Of a stretch of 64,000 nt of DNA, positions 28,494-36,709 are shown piece by piece. The notes under the pieces are model-generated. The model did no database searches, was not told the DNA's origin, and saw nothing but the letters and a program-made list of their open reading frames with translations. Each line of letters opens with the position of its first letter. Position 1 is the stretch's first letter. The DNA is from Microbulbifer guangxiensis (GTDB taxonomy: Bacteria; Pseudomonadota; Gammaproteobacteria; Pseudomonadales; Cellvibrionaceae). The position numbers and the translations under genes are program-made. The stretch spans positions 248,001 through 312,000 of the forward strand of contig NZ_JAJSAQ010000003.1 of assembly GCF_021729075.1 (NCBI RefSeq), written 5' to 3'.

Positions 28494-31274
28494 TTAAAAT
28501 TTGAACTGCACGCGGCCGTAGAAGTAGCGACCGGTGGTGTCGTAGTTGAGCGGCAGCGTATTCATGTCATCGTAGTTGGTGACATAGGGCGGCTGCTGGT
28601 TGAACAGGTTGCGGATACCACCCGAGAGGGTGATGTCATCCCAGTAGAAGTAGCGGAAGTTCAGGTCCGTGTACCACTTGCTGTCGACATGGGTGGAGAG
28701 GTCGACGTCCCGGGGATCGATATCATCTACTTCGCCTTCCATCCGCACCACGACGGTGGTGGACCAGCAGTCCTTGTACTCGTAGCCCCAGCTGGTATAG
28801 AGCTTCCACTCCGGGAAGGCCGCGATTCGGGTAGTTACCGGGTCTACACCATAGAAGCCAGCGAGATCGGTCTCAGGCTCAAATTCACTGGCCTGGAAGT
28901 TCCACTCGTTGAGGTAGGTAGCGGTACCACTGAAGGTAAAGATGCCGTCCCCGAACTCCATGCTGTAATCCGCCCCCAGGTCCACACCGTTGGTTTCGAA
29001 CGTGGAGATGTTCTGGCCGTTCAGCAGCTGGCCGGCAATGGTACCGCTCTGGTCCCGCCGCGGGCTGGTGGGTAGCGGGGTGAGGCCGACCGCAGCAGCA
29101 CCGGTGATCAGGTCACAGGAGGGTGAGCTGAAGCCTTCACTGGTGTAACAGTTGCTGACGATGGTGTTGGTGTTGAAGGTACCGATGGCGTCATCGACGG
29201 TGATGTCGAAGTAGTCGATGGTAAAGCTCATGTCCTCGACAAAGGTCGGCGTCCAGACGATGCCCAGGGTCCAGCTTTCCGAGGTCTCATTTTTCAAGTC
29301 CTCGTTGCCGCCGAACAGGCCGGTGGCCTGGGAGTTGCCCAGCTCGAAATCGGGCGGCAGTCCGTCCGCCGCACAGTTGGCCCGCAGGACCGGGTTGCTG
29401 CTGCTGCCCCAGTTCACACAGGGGTCGGTATACGTCTCGGCAGATTGGGTCGGCGGCAGGAACAGATCATCGAGGCCCGGCGCGCGGAAGCCCTCAGCAT
29501 AGGTGGCCCGGAAGCGGAGCTGCTCAATCGGGGCATAGTCGAGGACACCTGCCCAGGTCGTGTCACTGCCCGTCCGGTCATAGTCGGAGTAACGGAATGA
29601 GATTTCTGCAGCCAGGACATCCGCCCAGTCGCGTCCATCCATGAACGGCATGCGCACCTCGCCGTAGAATTCGTCCACATCGTAAGCGCCGCCCCAGTTC
29701 TCACCACTCACGAAGTAGATCTGGCCCAGCAGTGCGGCACCATCCACTACGGTGGAAGTGCGCTCCCGGCGCTTCTCATAGCCTGCAGCCCAGGCGAAAG
29801 GCTCGCTCGCGGTAGACAGGGTAAAGTCGCCGAAGTCGCCCACGATGTTGGCCTGCAGGCTGTTGAGCGTGGCTTTCTCTACCGGAGAGTTGGGCACCAA
29901 CGCGTAATCCTGCCAGGGCTGGGTAAAGGTGCCGGGGGCAAAGGCGTTCCATGCAGTTGTGCCGTCCTCCAGAGCGGCTGCCGCACAGGCGGGATCAGCG
30001 GCACAGAGGTCCGGATCGAGCATCGTGGTAAAGCGGCTCGGATTGGAACGGCCAAAATCGATCTGGGAGTCTACCCAGCGCGCATAGTTATAGGAGATGT
30101 CCCAGGTCCACTCGTTACACCATTCCCCATCGACGCCAACAACGGCCCGCCAGGTGTTGAGGTCCTGGTTAAATGAGCGGCCGCCGGTTTCGACCAGGCG
30201 CCGGAGAATGACCGCATCCTCCCCTGTCGGGTTACCAGGGTTGGTCGCAGGCGCGGTTGGCTGGAAGAATGTGCCTTCCGGGGCCAGTAGCTGGTCGGAT
30301 TGTCGGTTGGCAAACAGGATCTCACCAAAAGCACCGAAGGTGGTTAGGTTTTCCCAGTCCCAGAGCTCCTTCTCCCCGAAACCATAAAAAGTAACCACTT
30401 CCTGGGGCGTTACGAGGTAGCTGACTTCTGCATAGTTGAATGCGTCACCTGCGGGATTGAATGCCCGGATCTCGTCGGTGGTCGGGTCCAGGATCGGTCC
30501 GGTGGGAAAGCTCTCGCTGAAGAAACGCGGCGGTACGGTGTAGCTACTGCCGCCACAGAATACAGCGCCGCCCGTTTCAAACAGGGGGCAATCGGACCAC
30601 TTGCGGTCGCCCTGGAAGATGTCTTCGCGCTTGGTGTACTGCACGTTGAACATCACATGACCATCGTCATCATCGGTGGCGGCACCGAAGGTCCACGCGG
30701 CGAGGTACTCCTGGCCGTCGTTCTCCTGCGAGGTTCCGGCGTCGAGGAATACTTCCGAACCCTCGAAGCTCTTCTTGGTGATGATGTTCACAACACCGGC
30801 GATGGCATCGGAGCCGTAGATGGTTGATGCACCGTCGCGCAGAATCTCCACCCGCTCGATGGCAGTGGTGGGAATGGTGTTCAGGTCAACCACGCCTGTG
30901 CTGGGGCCGGATGAACTGAGGCGGCGCCCATTCAGCAGAACGAGTGTTCGGGAGGAACCCAGACCGCGGAGGGAAACCGTCGCCAGACCAGGGTTGCCGT
31001 TGTTGACGGTGGAGCCAAGCTGGCCACCTGTCATGGATGGCACGGCCTGCAGGAAGTCCTCCAGTGTGGTTTGGCCGGAAGCTTCCAGTGCTGCGGCGTC
31101 AAACACACTGATGGGGGTGGCACTATTGGCGTCCGTTACGCGCTGGATACGCGAACCAGTGACAACGACTTCTTCCACCTGCTGAGCAAAGGACGGTGAA
31201 GTGGCAAAGCTTGTGGAAACGGCTGCGGCTGCAATAGCGCCCTTGATTGCCCGGGCTAGACGGGATCTGTCCAT
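28494..31274 (-). CDS. TonB-dependent receptor 4
   Basis: A 926-residue outer membrane receptor: signal peptide ending SPSFA (residue 30), TonB-box-like EEVVVTGS at 34-41, plug with LVLLNGRR and GASTIYGSDAIAGVVNII, barrel ending GIRNLFNQQPP ... GRVQFKF. The signal peptide and leader differ from those of receptors 2 and 3. The ATG has a GAGAGG ribosome site. The barrel is rich in Cys pairs in extracellular-loop positions. Substrate unknown; no STN domain, so no sigma signalling of its own. Confidence 0.9.
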   Translation of the reverse strand: MDRSRLARAIKGAIAAAAVSTSFATSPSFAQQVEEVVVTGSRIQRVTDANSATPISVFDAAALEASGQTTLEDFLQAVPSMTGGQLGSTVNNGNPGLATVSLRGLGSSRTLVLLNGRRLSSSGPSTGVVDLNTIPTTAIERVEILRDGASTIYGSDAIAGVVNIITKKSFEGSEVFLDAGTSQENDGQEYLAAWTFGAATDDDDGHVMFNVQYTKREDIFQGDRKWSDCPLFETGGAVFCGGSSYTVPPRFFSESFPTGPILDPTTDEIRAFNPAGDAFNYAEVSYLVTPQEVVTFYGFGEKELWDWENLTTFGAFGEILFANRQSDQLLAPEGTFFQPTAPATNPGNPTGEDAVILRRLVETGGRSFNQDLNTWRAVVGVDGEWCNEWTWDISYNYARWVDSQIDFGRSNPSRFTTMLDPDLCAADPACAAAALEDGTTAWNAFAPGTFTQPWQDYALVPNSPVEKATLNSLQANIVGDFGDFTLSTASEPFAWAAGYEKRRERTSTVVDGAALLGQIYFVSGENWGGAYDVDEFYGEVRMPFMDGRDWADVLAAEISFRYSDYDRTGSDTTWAGVLDYAPIEQLRFRATYAEGFRAPGLDDLFLPPTQSAETYTDPCVNWGSSSNPVLRANCAADGLPPDFELGNSQATGLFGGNEDLKNETSESWTLGIVWTPTFVEDMSFTIDYFDITVDDAIGTFNTNTIVSNCYTSEGFSSPSCDLITGAAAVGLTPLPTSPRRDQSGTIAGQLLNGQNISTFETNGVDLGADYSMEFGDGIFTFSGTATYLNEWNFQASEFEPETDLAGFYGVDPVTTRIAAFPEWKLYTSWGYEYKDCWSTTVVVRMEGEVDDIDPRDVDLSTHVDSKWYTDLNFRYFYWDDITLSGGIRNLFNQQPPYVTNYDDMNTLPLNYDTTGRYFYGRVQFKF

Positions 31275-31481
31275 GGTATACCTCTCCTGATACCGGTTCT
31301 AAACGCCGAATACGGCAGTGCCCTCCATGACAACTGCTAACTACTATCAACAGAGGCTTGCTAAAACACTAGAACATTTTTTCGACAAGCAAAGGATTCA
31401 TCGAACATTAGCGCGCCGTTGGCGGAGGAGTTCGACTCTTTGTGTGTCAGGAGGGAAACTGGGCGAAATGCAGCCGCTCAG

Positions 31482-34379
31482 TTAAAGGTTGAAGGTCAGC
31501 GTCGTGTACCAGTAACGACCACTCAATTCATAGGTGCGGCCGTCATAGTTGTCGTTGAATGCCGTGGCGGCAAAAGGCGGTTCCTGATCGAGTAGGTTGT
31601 CCACGCCCAATGCCAGGCGCACACCCAGGGGCGAGCGATAGGCCAGCTGCATATCGTGGCTGAACCAGCTGTCGATTTCCCGTTCAACCAGCGTAGCGTT
31701 GCGGTTGAAGGACTCCTGCAGTGGCCCGACGTAGTGGATAGTGTAGGCGCCCTCCCAGTGGCCCCGGTCCCAATAGGCGCCGGTATTGGCCTTCCATTCC
31801 GGGAGTGAGCCGGCGCCACCGCTGGCTGGGTCGATGAAAATTCCCGCGAGGTCTTCAAACGGTGACCCCGGTGCAGCCTGGTTGAGATACCGATCCATAT
31901 GACTGCCGTTGAATGCCCAGCGGAAGCGGCCATTTTCTTCCGAGTTGCGTTCGTAGCGGAGCGACAGGTCGAGTCCGCGCACTTCGCGCGCACCGATATT
32001 GAGTCGGGTAGCGCGTATTCTGGTGATATCGCCGCGCTCGTCCCGCAGGACCCGTTCTGTATAGAGTCCCTCAAGGGCATTCTGGTTGATCAGGTACTGC
32101 GGGCTCGTATCGATTACATCGTTCTGGCGGATATCGTAAATATCCACTGTGGCGCTGAAGCCCTTGGCAAACCGTGGTGTCCATACCGCGCCAACGGAGC
32201 GGTTGTCGGAGGTCTCGGGATTCAGCTCGGGGTTGCCGCCGAACTCGGTCAGATACTGAATGCGGGCCGGATCTGACTGGCCGCTACAGCCCGGCAGGCT
32301 GGCTGCATCGACCCGGGTACAGGGATCGAACAGGAACTCCTGGCTCTGGTAACCGGTCTGGTTCATGTCGACCAGGGTCGGTGCCTTGAAACCGGTGGCA
32401 TAGCTCGTGCGCAACAGCAGAGAGGGCACGGGCCGCCAGCGAAAAGCCAGCTTCGGGTTTGCGGTAGAGCCGAAATCGCTGTAGTCGGAATAGCGGATGG
32501 CGCCATCCAGCCACAGCCGGTCCTCCGACAGCGGCACCGAGATTTCCGCAAAGGCCTCACTAATCATGCGTTGTCCCTCCGCGGAACCGGAGGCGCTGCC
32601 GCCGATAAACGACAGGCCCTGCGCATCGTTGGAGGTGAAATCAATGCGCTCGCGGCGAACCTCCACCCCCGCAGCGGCCAGGATATCCCCCGCGCTGTAG
32701 GTGCCGAGGATGCCGTCTGCCACGTAGGTCATGGAAGCCATTCGAGAGCTGCCTGTCACCCGGCTCTCACTGCGAATGTAATCCAGTTGTGCTGCGTCGA
32801 TGCTGCCTGTGGGTCCCAGCAGGTTGATCGCCACGCAGCCCGACTCGGTGTTGCACTGTTCCGGGCCCTTCAGCCCTGCGGACAGCCGGTTGGGATCAAT
32901 CAGGTTGATCAGGCTTTCATTGGCACGGGTGTGGTGAAGGCCGATGGTGAGAGCCCATTGCCAGGTGTCCCAGCGGCCCTTGAGACCCGTGTTGAGGCGC
33001 CAGGTCTCCGTGTCGTTGAACTGGCGGCGAGGGCCCAGTTCCAGTACCCGCTTGCGCACATCCTCGATGGGGGTGCCGAAGGGGTTGTAAACATTGTCGG
33101 CGGCAATGGTGAGGTCACCATTGTCGAAACGGGAGAAAAGTGGTGTTGGCGCCAGCTGGGTCTCGGCAGTGGTGCGCACGCCCATGGCCTCGAAGAATGC
33201 CACCGACCTGTCATCGAAATCGTAATTACCGGAGACGTAGAGGGAATCACGGGAAGATGGGACCACGGCGGTGGTAAAGACGCTGTAGTCGTACCTGTCT
33301 TCCCGCGTCCATGTGCGATAGTCGCCATCCTCGGCATTGGTGACCACCATGCCGTCACCGAGGTCAATGTAGCCGCCAGGGGTGGCGGATGATCGCAGGT
33401 CCGTACCTCCGCGCACCCGGTTATCTGCGGTCGCGGACAGTGGCCGGTCGCGACTCAGGAGCACGCCCTGGCTGTAATGGGCGAGGCTCGCCATCAGGTG
33501 GCCGCGATCTCCGGCTTTGCCCCAGGTGAGGTTGTGGGACTCGGTCTGCAGGTCCCCGCGCTCCGCCTGGCCAAAGTAGCTGTTGAACGCAACTCCCTCG
33601 AAGTCCTGGCGGAGAATAATGTTGACCACGCCCGCGATGGCATCCGATCCGTAGACGGCGGATGCCCCATCTTTCAGGATCTCGATCCGCTCGACAGATG
33701 ACAGCGGGATGGTATTGAGATCCGCGGCCTCGCCACCGAAGCCGTTATTGACGATACGGCGTCCGTTGATCAGGACCAGGGTATTGCTCGCCGGCAATCC
33801 GCGCAGGGTAACGGTGGCTGTACCGTCACCGCCATTGCTGACCGCGGTACTGGTGGAGTTGCCGGAAACGGCGGGCAGGAACTTCAGTAGTTGTGCAACC
33901 GTCTGGGCCCCGGTGATCTCGAGCTCTGGCTGGGCGAGTACATCGATGGGGGCATAGCTATCCAGCTGCAGGTGCCGCAGGTGGCTACCGGTGAGATTGC
34001 GCCCGGTAACCGTAATTTCCTCAGGTCGTCCGGATGGTCGCAGTACCTCCCCTTGCTGTTCGACCTCTCCCGGTCGTTTTACCACCGCGACGGCAGCCGG
34101 TCCGAGCTGCTCAAAGGTAAATGGTGAGTCCTGTAGCAGTTGATCGAGGAGCGGGTCGATCTGGCCGGTCTCGGGATTCAGTACCTGCGCCGGCATCAGA
34201 TAGCTGTTGGCAGAGGGGGCGTCCACCAGAATGGAAACCTTGCACTCGCGGCCCAGGGCAATCAGGGCCCGGGACAGGCTGCCCGCAGGGAGGCGCACCT
34301 CTTCTTCCGGGCAGGCGGCATCGGCTCCGGAGGAGAGTGCCAGAAGAACTGCCAGGGAAAGAGTGGCCCGAGAAATCAA
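31482..34379 (-). CDS. TonB-dependent transducer with STN domain (receptor 5)
   Basis: 965 residues. After a signal peptide (to about Ala22) comes a secretin/TonB short N-terminal (STN) domain (about 25-100: VRLPAGSLSRALIALGRECKV), which contacts FecR-type anti-sigma factors in the periplasm. TonB-box-like EEITVTG at 120-126, plug with LVLINGRR and GASAVYGSDAIAGVVNII, barrel ending in TLTFNL, not in a terminal Phe. No ATG exists near the signal peptide; TTG 34379 after GGCGGATC is the best start. Downstream of fecR and an ECF sigma gene, so it should control its own synthesis on ligand binding. Confidence 0.88.
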   Translation of the reverse strand: MISRATLSLAVLLALSSGADAACPEEEVRLPAGSLSRALIALGRECKVSILVDAPSANSYLMPAQVLNPETGQIDPLLDQLLQDSPFTFEQLGPAAVAVVKRPGEVEQQGEVLRPSGRPEEITVTGRNLTGSHLRHLQLDSYAPIDVLAQPELEITGAQTVAQLLKFLPAVSGNSTSTAVSNGGDGTATVTLRGLPASNTLVLINGRRIVNNGFGGEAADLNTIPLSSVERIEILKDGASAVYGSDAIAGVVNIILRQDFEGVAFNSYFGQAERGDLQTESHNLTWGKAGDRGHLMASLAHYSQGVLLSRDRPLSATADNRVRGGTDLRSSATPGGYIDLGDGMVVTNAEDGDYRTWTREDRYDYSVFTTAVVPSSRDSLYVSGNYDFDDRSVAFFEAMGVRTTAETQLAPTPLFSRFDNGDLTIAADNVYNPFGTPIEDVRKRVLELGPRRQFNDTETWRLNTGLKGRWDTWQWALTIGLHHTRANESLINLIDPNRLSAGLKGPEQCNTESGCVAINLLGPTGSIDAAQLDYIRSESRVTGSSRMASMTYVADGILGTYSAGDILAAAGVEVRRERIDFTSNDAQGLSFIGGSASGSAEGQRMISEAFAEISVPLSEDRLWLDGAIRYSDYSDFGSTANPKLAFRWRPVPSLLLRTSYATGFKAPTLVDMNQTGYQSQEFLFDPCTRVDAASLPGCSGQSDPARIQYLTEFGGNPELNPETSDNRSVGAVWTPRFAKGFSATVDIYDIRQNDVIDTSPQYLINQNALEGLYTERVLRDERGDITRIRATRLNIGAREVRGLDLSLRYERNSEENGRFRWAFNGSHMDRYLNQAAPGSPFEDLAGIFIDPASGGAGSLPEWKANTGAYWDRGHWEGAYTIHYVGPLQESFNRNATLVEREIDSWFSHDMQLAYRSPLGVRLALGVDNLLDQEPPFAATAFNDNYDGRTYELSGRYWYTTLTFNL

Positions 34380-34507
34380 AGATCCGCCCGCTTAGCGTCG
34401 ATCGCCCTGCACAACAGCGGTGCGGGCGAGTATTCATTGTCGTTTTAGGTGGGCGTTACTCCAGCGTGTGGCTGGTTAAATAACGATCGCCCGAGCGGGT
34501 TTATATC

Positions 34508-35578
34508 TTAGTTACTCTCGGCTGACAAGAGAGTCAGGTTAGGATCGCTGCTATCTGCAGTGAGGTCCAGGGCGGCAGCGATGGCCTTGAGGGTGTTGTC
34601 AGGGTCTGACAATTCGAAGGTTCCGGACAGTCGGCGGTCGGAAACGGAGGGCGCTGCCCGCGCCGGGACCGGCAGGTAGCGGTTGAGTTCTTCCAGGGCT
34701 TCCGCAAGCGGTGTGTCTTCGAAAACCAGTACGCCACGGGTCCAGTCCAGAGCCTCCTCGGGGGAGGTTCTGCCCACGTCGCCCATGCCGCTGCCGGAAA
34801 CACTGACTTTCTGGTTTTTAACCAGTTTGACGCTTTCCGGGGTCAGGCCGGGAGCGCTGGCAGCCTCACTGACTGCGACGGTACCGCCGGTGACGGATAC
34901 CCGGGTGTTGTCGGGATTGCGCTCGACATTGAATTCGGTTCCGAGAACACGGATGTTCGCCTTGCCCGCGGCAACGGTGAAGGGGCGGGCGGTCTGGCGT
35001 GCCACATCAAAGAAGGCCTCGCCCCGGCGCAGCTCGGTGTGGCGCTCATCGCGGGTGAAAGAGACTGCCAGTTCGGAATTGGTGTTCAGTTGCACCGTTG
35101 AACCATCGGCCAGGGTCACGGTCCGGGTCTCGCCAACGGCAGTGGCGTAAAGCTGCTGCTGAGGCGCTTCTCCGCCCAGCCACTGATTGCCGATCCACAG
35201 CGTCACTACCAGGCAGGCGGCCACCACGCCGCTGCCAAGCAGCCAGCGGGTCCAGTCTCTTTCGCTGGGCTCTTTATGCCCCCTATGCCCCTTATGCGGC
35301 TCTGCAGCGGCATGTTTACTGCGGCGGCGGGCGGCCGGGCTTGGCCGGCTCTCCGGGAAGAGGGTGTCGATCGGCATATGGCGCAGGGCACCCAGGTCGC
35401 CCCAGAGTTCGGCCATGGAGTCGAACGCCTCGCGATTCTCGCTGGAAGCCTGCATCCACTGGGCGAAGTTCCGGCGATCCGCTGCGGTGACATCGTCCGA
35501 GCGCAGGCGGGCGATCCAGGCGCAAGCCTGGTCCAGCCGATCTTCATTTTGTACTTCTTGTACGCCCGATGTGTTCAC
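34508..35578 (-). CDS. FecR-family anti-sigma / sigma regulator
   Basis: 356 residues: cytoplasmic N-terminal DUF4880 domain (about 12-65, with the family-type RRNFAQWMQASSENREAFD), a His/Lys linker (HKGHRGHKE), one transmembrane helix (about 112-130), the periplasmic FecR domain (about 143-240, GETRTVTLADGSTVQLNTNS) and a C-terminal STN/DUF4974-like part (about 285-350). It relays ligand binding at receptor 5 to the ECF sigma factor. The start is GTG 35578. It sits 128 nt upstream of the receptor but 397 nt from the sigma gene. Confidence 0.92.
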   Translation of the reverse strand: MNTSGVQEVQNEDRLDQACAWIARLRSDDVTAADRRNFAQWMQASSENREAFDSMAELWGDLGALRHMPIDTLFPESRPSPAARRRSKHAAAEPHKGHRGHKEPSERDWTRWLLGSGVVAACLVVTLWIGNQWLGGEAPQQQLYATAVGETRTVTLADGSTVQLNTNSELAVSFTRDERHTELRRGEAFFDVARQTARPFTVAAGKANIRVLGTEFNVERNPDNTRVSVTGGTVAVSEAASAPGLTPESVKLVKNQKVSVSGSGMGDVGRTSPEEALDWTRGVLVFEDTPLAEALEELNRYLPVPARAAPSVSDRRLSGTFELSDPDNTLKAIAAALDLTADSSDPNLTLLSAESN

Positions 35579-35975
35579 CGCTGCTGATCCTGTTCTATCT
35601 CGCCTGAGTACCCGGCCGGTGCACTGGCCGGGTCTCGATTTCCTGGTTTATCGGGCGAGATCCTGTGATCTGCCGACGACCCGAAATGGTGCATTTTACT
35701 AAACTGGTGCCTTTTGGCGCGTTTTTTCACGTTTGGTGGGCTTTTAGCGCAATTTTTTTCATTCTGCGCGGCAAAGTTTAGCGTTTAATTTTCAATGTGC
35801 CTCGGTTTTTGCTTTCAGATGACCGGGCTTTGAGATGAGACGACTGAGCAGGGCCGTCCCTCAAAGGTTTTTGTGAATAATTCGGTACTGGTGTGCACAA
35901 GCGCTGTGCATTGCTGCCCAGATTGGCGACCCGATGGCGCAGGCGCGCCCGAATCGCCGTGCTCTGTCCCTCTGC
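35579..35975 (-). promoter_or_regulatory. Unusually long gap between ECF sigma and fecR
   Basis: 397 nt without a gene, AT-rich between about 35690 and 35830 with several T-runs. A stem CCCGGCC (35611-35617) / GGCCGGG (35626-35632) with an 8-nt loop lies 33 nt before the fecR GTG. It may hold a separate fecR promoter or an attenuator. sigma and fecR genes usually touch or overlap. Confidence 0.45.
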
Positions 35976-36500
35976 TCAGTCATTGTCAACCCGTCGCCGG
36001 CAGGCCTTGAGGGCCTGCAGAATGTATTTCTCGACGCTGCTGACGGAGGTATCCATTTCCTGGGCGATTTCCGTATAGGAAAGGCCGCGGGTCCGGTGCA
36101 GGAGGAACGCCTGGCGGCACTTCAATGGCAGGCTGTCCATGGCCTCATAAATAGACTGCAGCTGCTGGCGCGCCGCCAGCACCCGCTCGGGCGACTGATG
36201 GTCGGCGTGGTCATCGGTCACCGTTTCGCCCTCAGCCGGCATCTGCTGGCTGACGTATTCCGAGTGCAGCTTGCCGCGGCGCAGCTGGTCGACGGCCAGG
36301 TTGTTGGCAATCTGGTAGAGGTAGGCGCGGGGGTTCTCGAGTTCTTTCTCGTCGCTGAGCTTCTGCAGGCGGAGGTAGGCGTGCTGGGCGATGTCCTCAG
36401 CATCCTCGGTGTTGCGCACGATGCGCGCAACAAAGCGCACCAGCGCCTGCCCGTGTTCGGCAAACAGCTTTTCCAGAAGCGTCTTCCGAGCTCTGTTCAT
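35976..36500 (-). CDS. ECF RNA polymerase sigma factor, FecI-type
   Basis: 174 residues with sigma region 2 (about 10-80: DAEDIAQHAYLRL, NPRAYLYQIANNLAVDQLRR) and region 4 (about 115-170: LPLKCRQAFLLHRTRGLSYTEIAQEMDTSVSSVEKYI). This is the iron-starvation/FecI group. With the FecR and STN receptor genes downstream it forms a cell-surface signalling set: ligand on receptor 5 frees the sigma factor, which transcribes the receptor. Divergent from dnaX. Confidence 0.92.
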   Translation of the reverse strand: MNRARKTLLEKLFAEHGQALVRFVARIVRNTEDAEDIAQHAYLRLQKLSDEKELENPRAYLYQIANNLAVDQLRRGKLHSEYVSQQMPAEGETVTDDHADHQSPERVLAARQQLQSIYEAMDSLPLKCRQAFLLHRTRGLSYTEIAQEMDTSVSSVEKYILQALKACRRRVDND

Positions 36501-36652
36501 CAGTCCGTGGGATTCCTTGTACTGCGTACGCCGGGTTCTTGGGCTTATTGTTTTGAGGCGTAGCGCACAGTTATATCACAGCGTATGCGGGGGGGACGAG
36601 GGCGATTGCCGGGGTTATTTGCCGGCAGCCTGTGCTGGGGCGCCGATGCCGG

Positions 36653-36658
36653 TATAAT
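36653..36658 (+). promoter_or_regulatory. Candidate -10 box for dnaX
   Basis: A perfect TATAAT 51 nt before the dnaX ATG. No convincing -35 element at the right spacing. Confidence 0.45.
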
Positions 36659-36709
36659 GGCCGCCGCTTAGCAAATGTTACCAATGGCGCCAGGGGCGCT
36701 GGAGAGCGG

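Noticed and set aside
36501-36709. Signal recognition particle RNA near dnaX
   Set aside because: The gene is often close to dnaX in this class, but the conserved GGAAGGAAGCAGC-type core is absent here.
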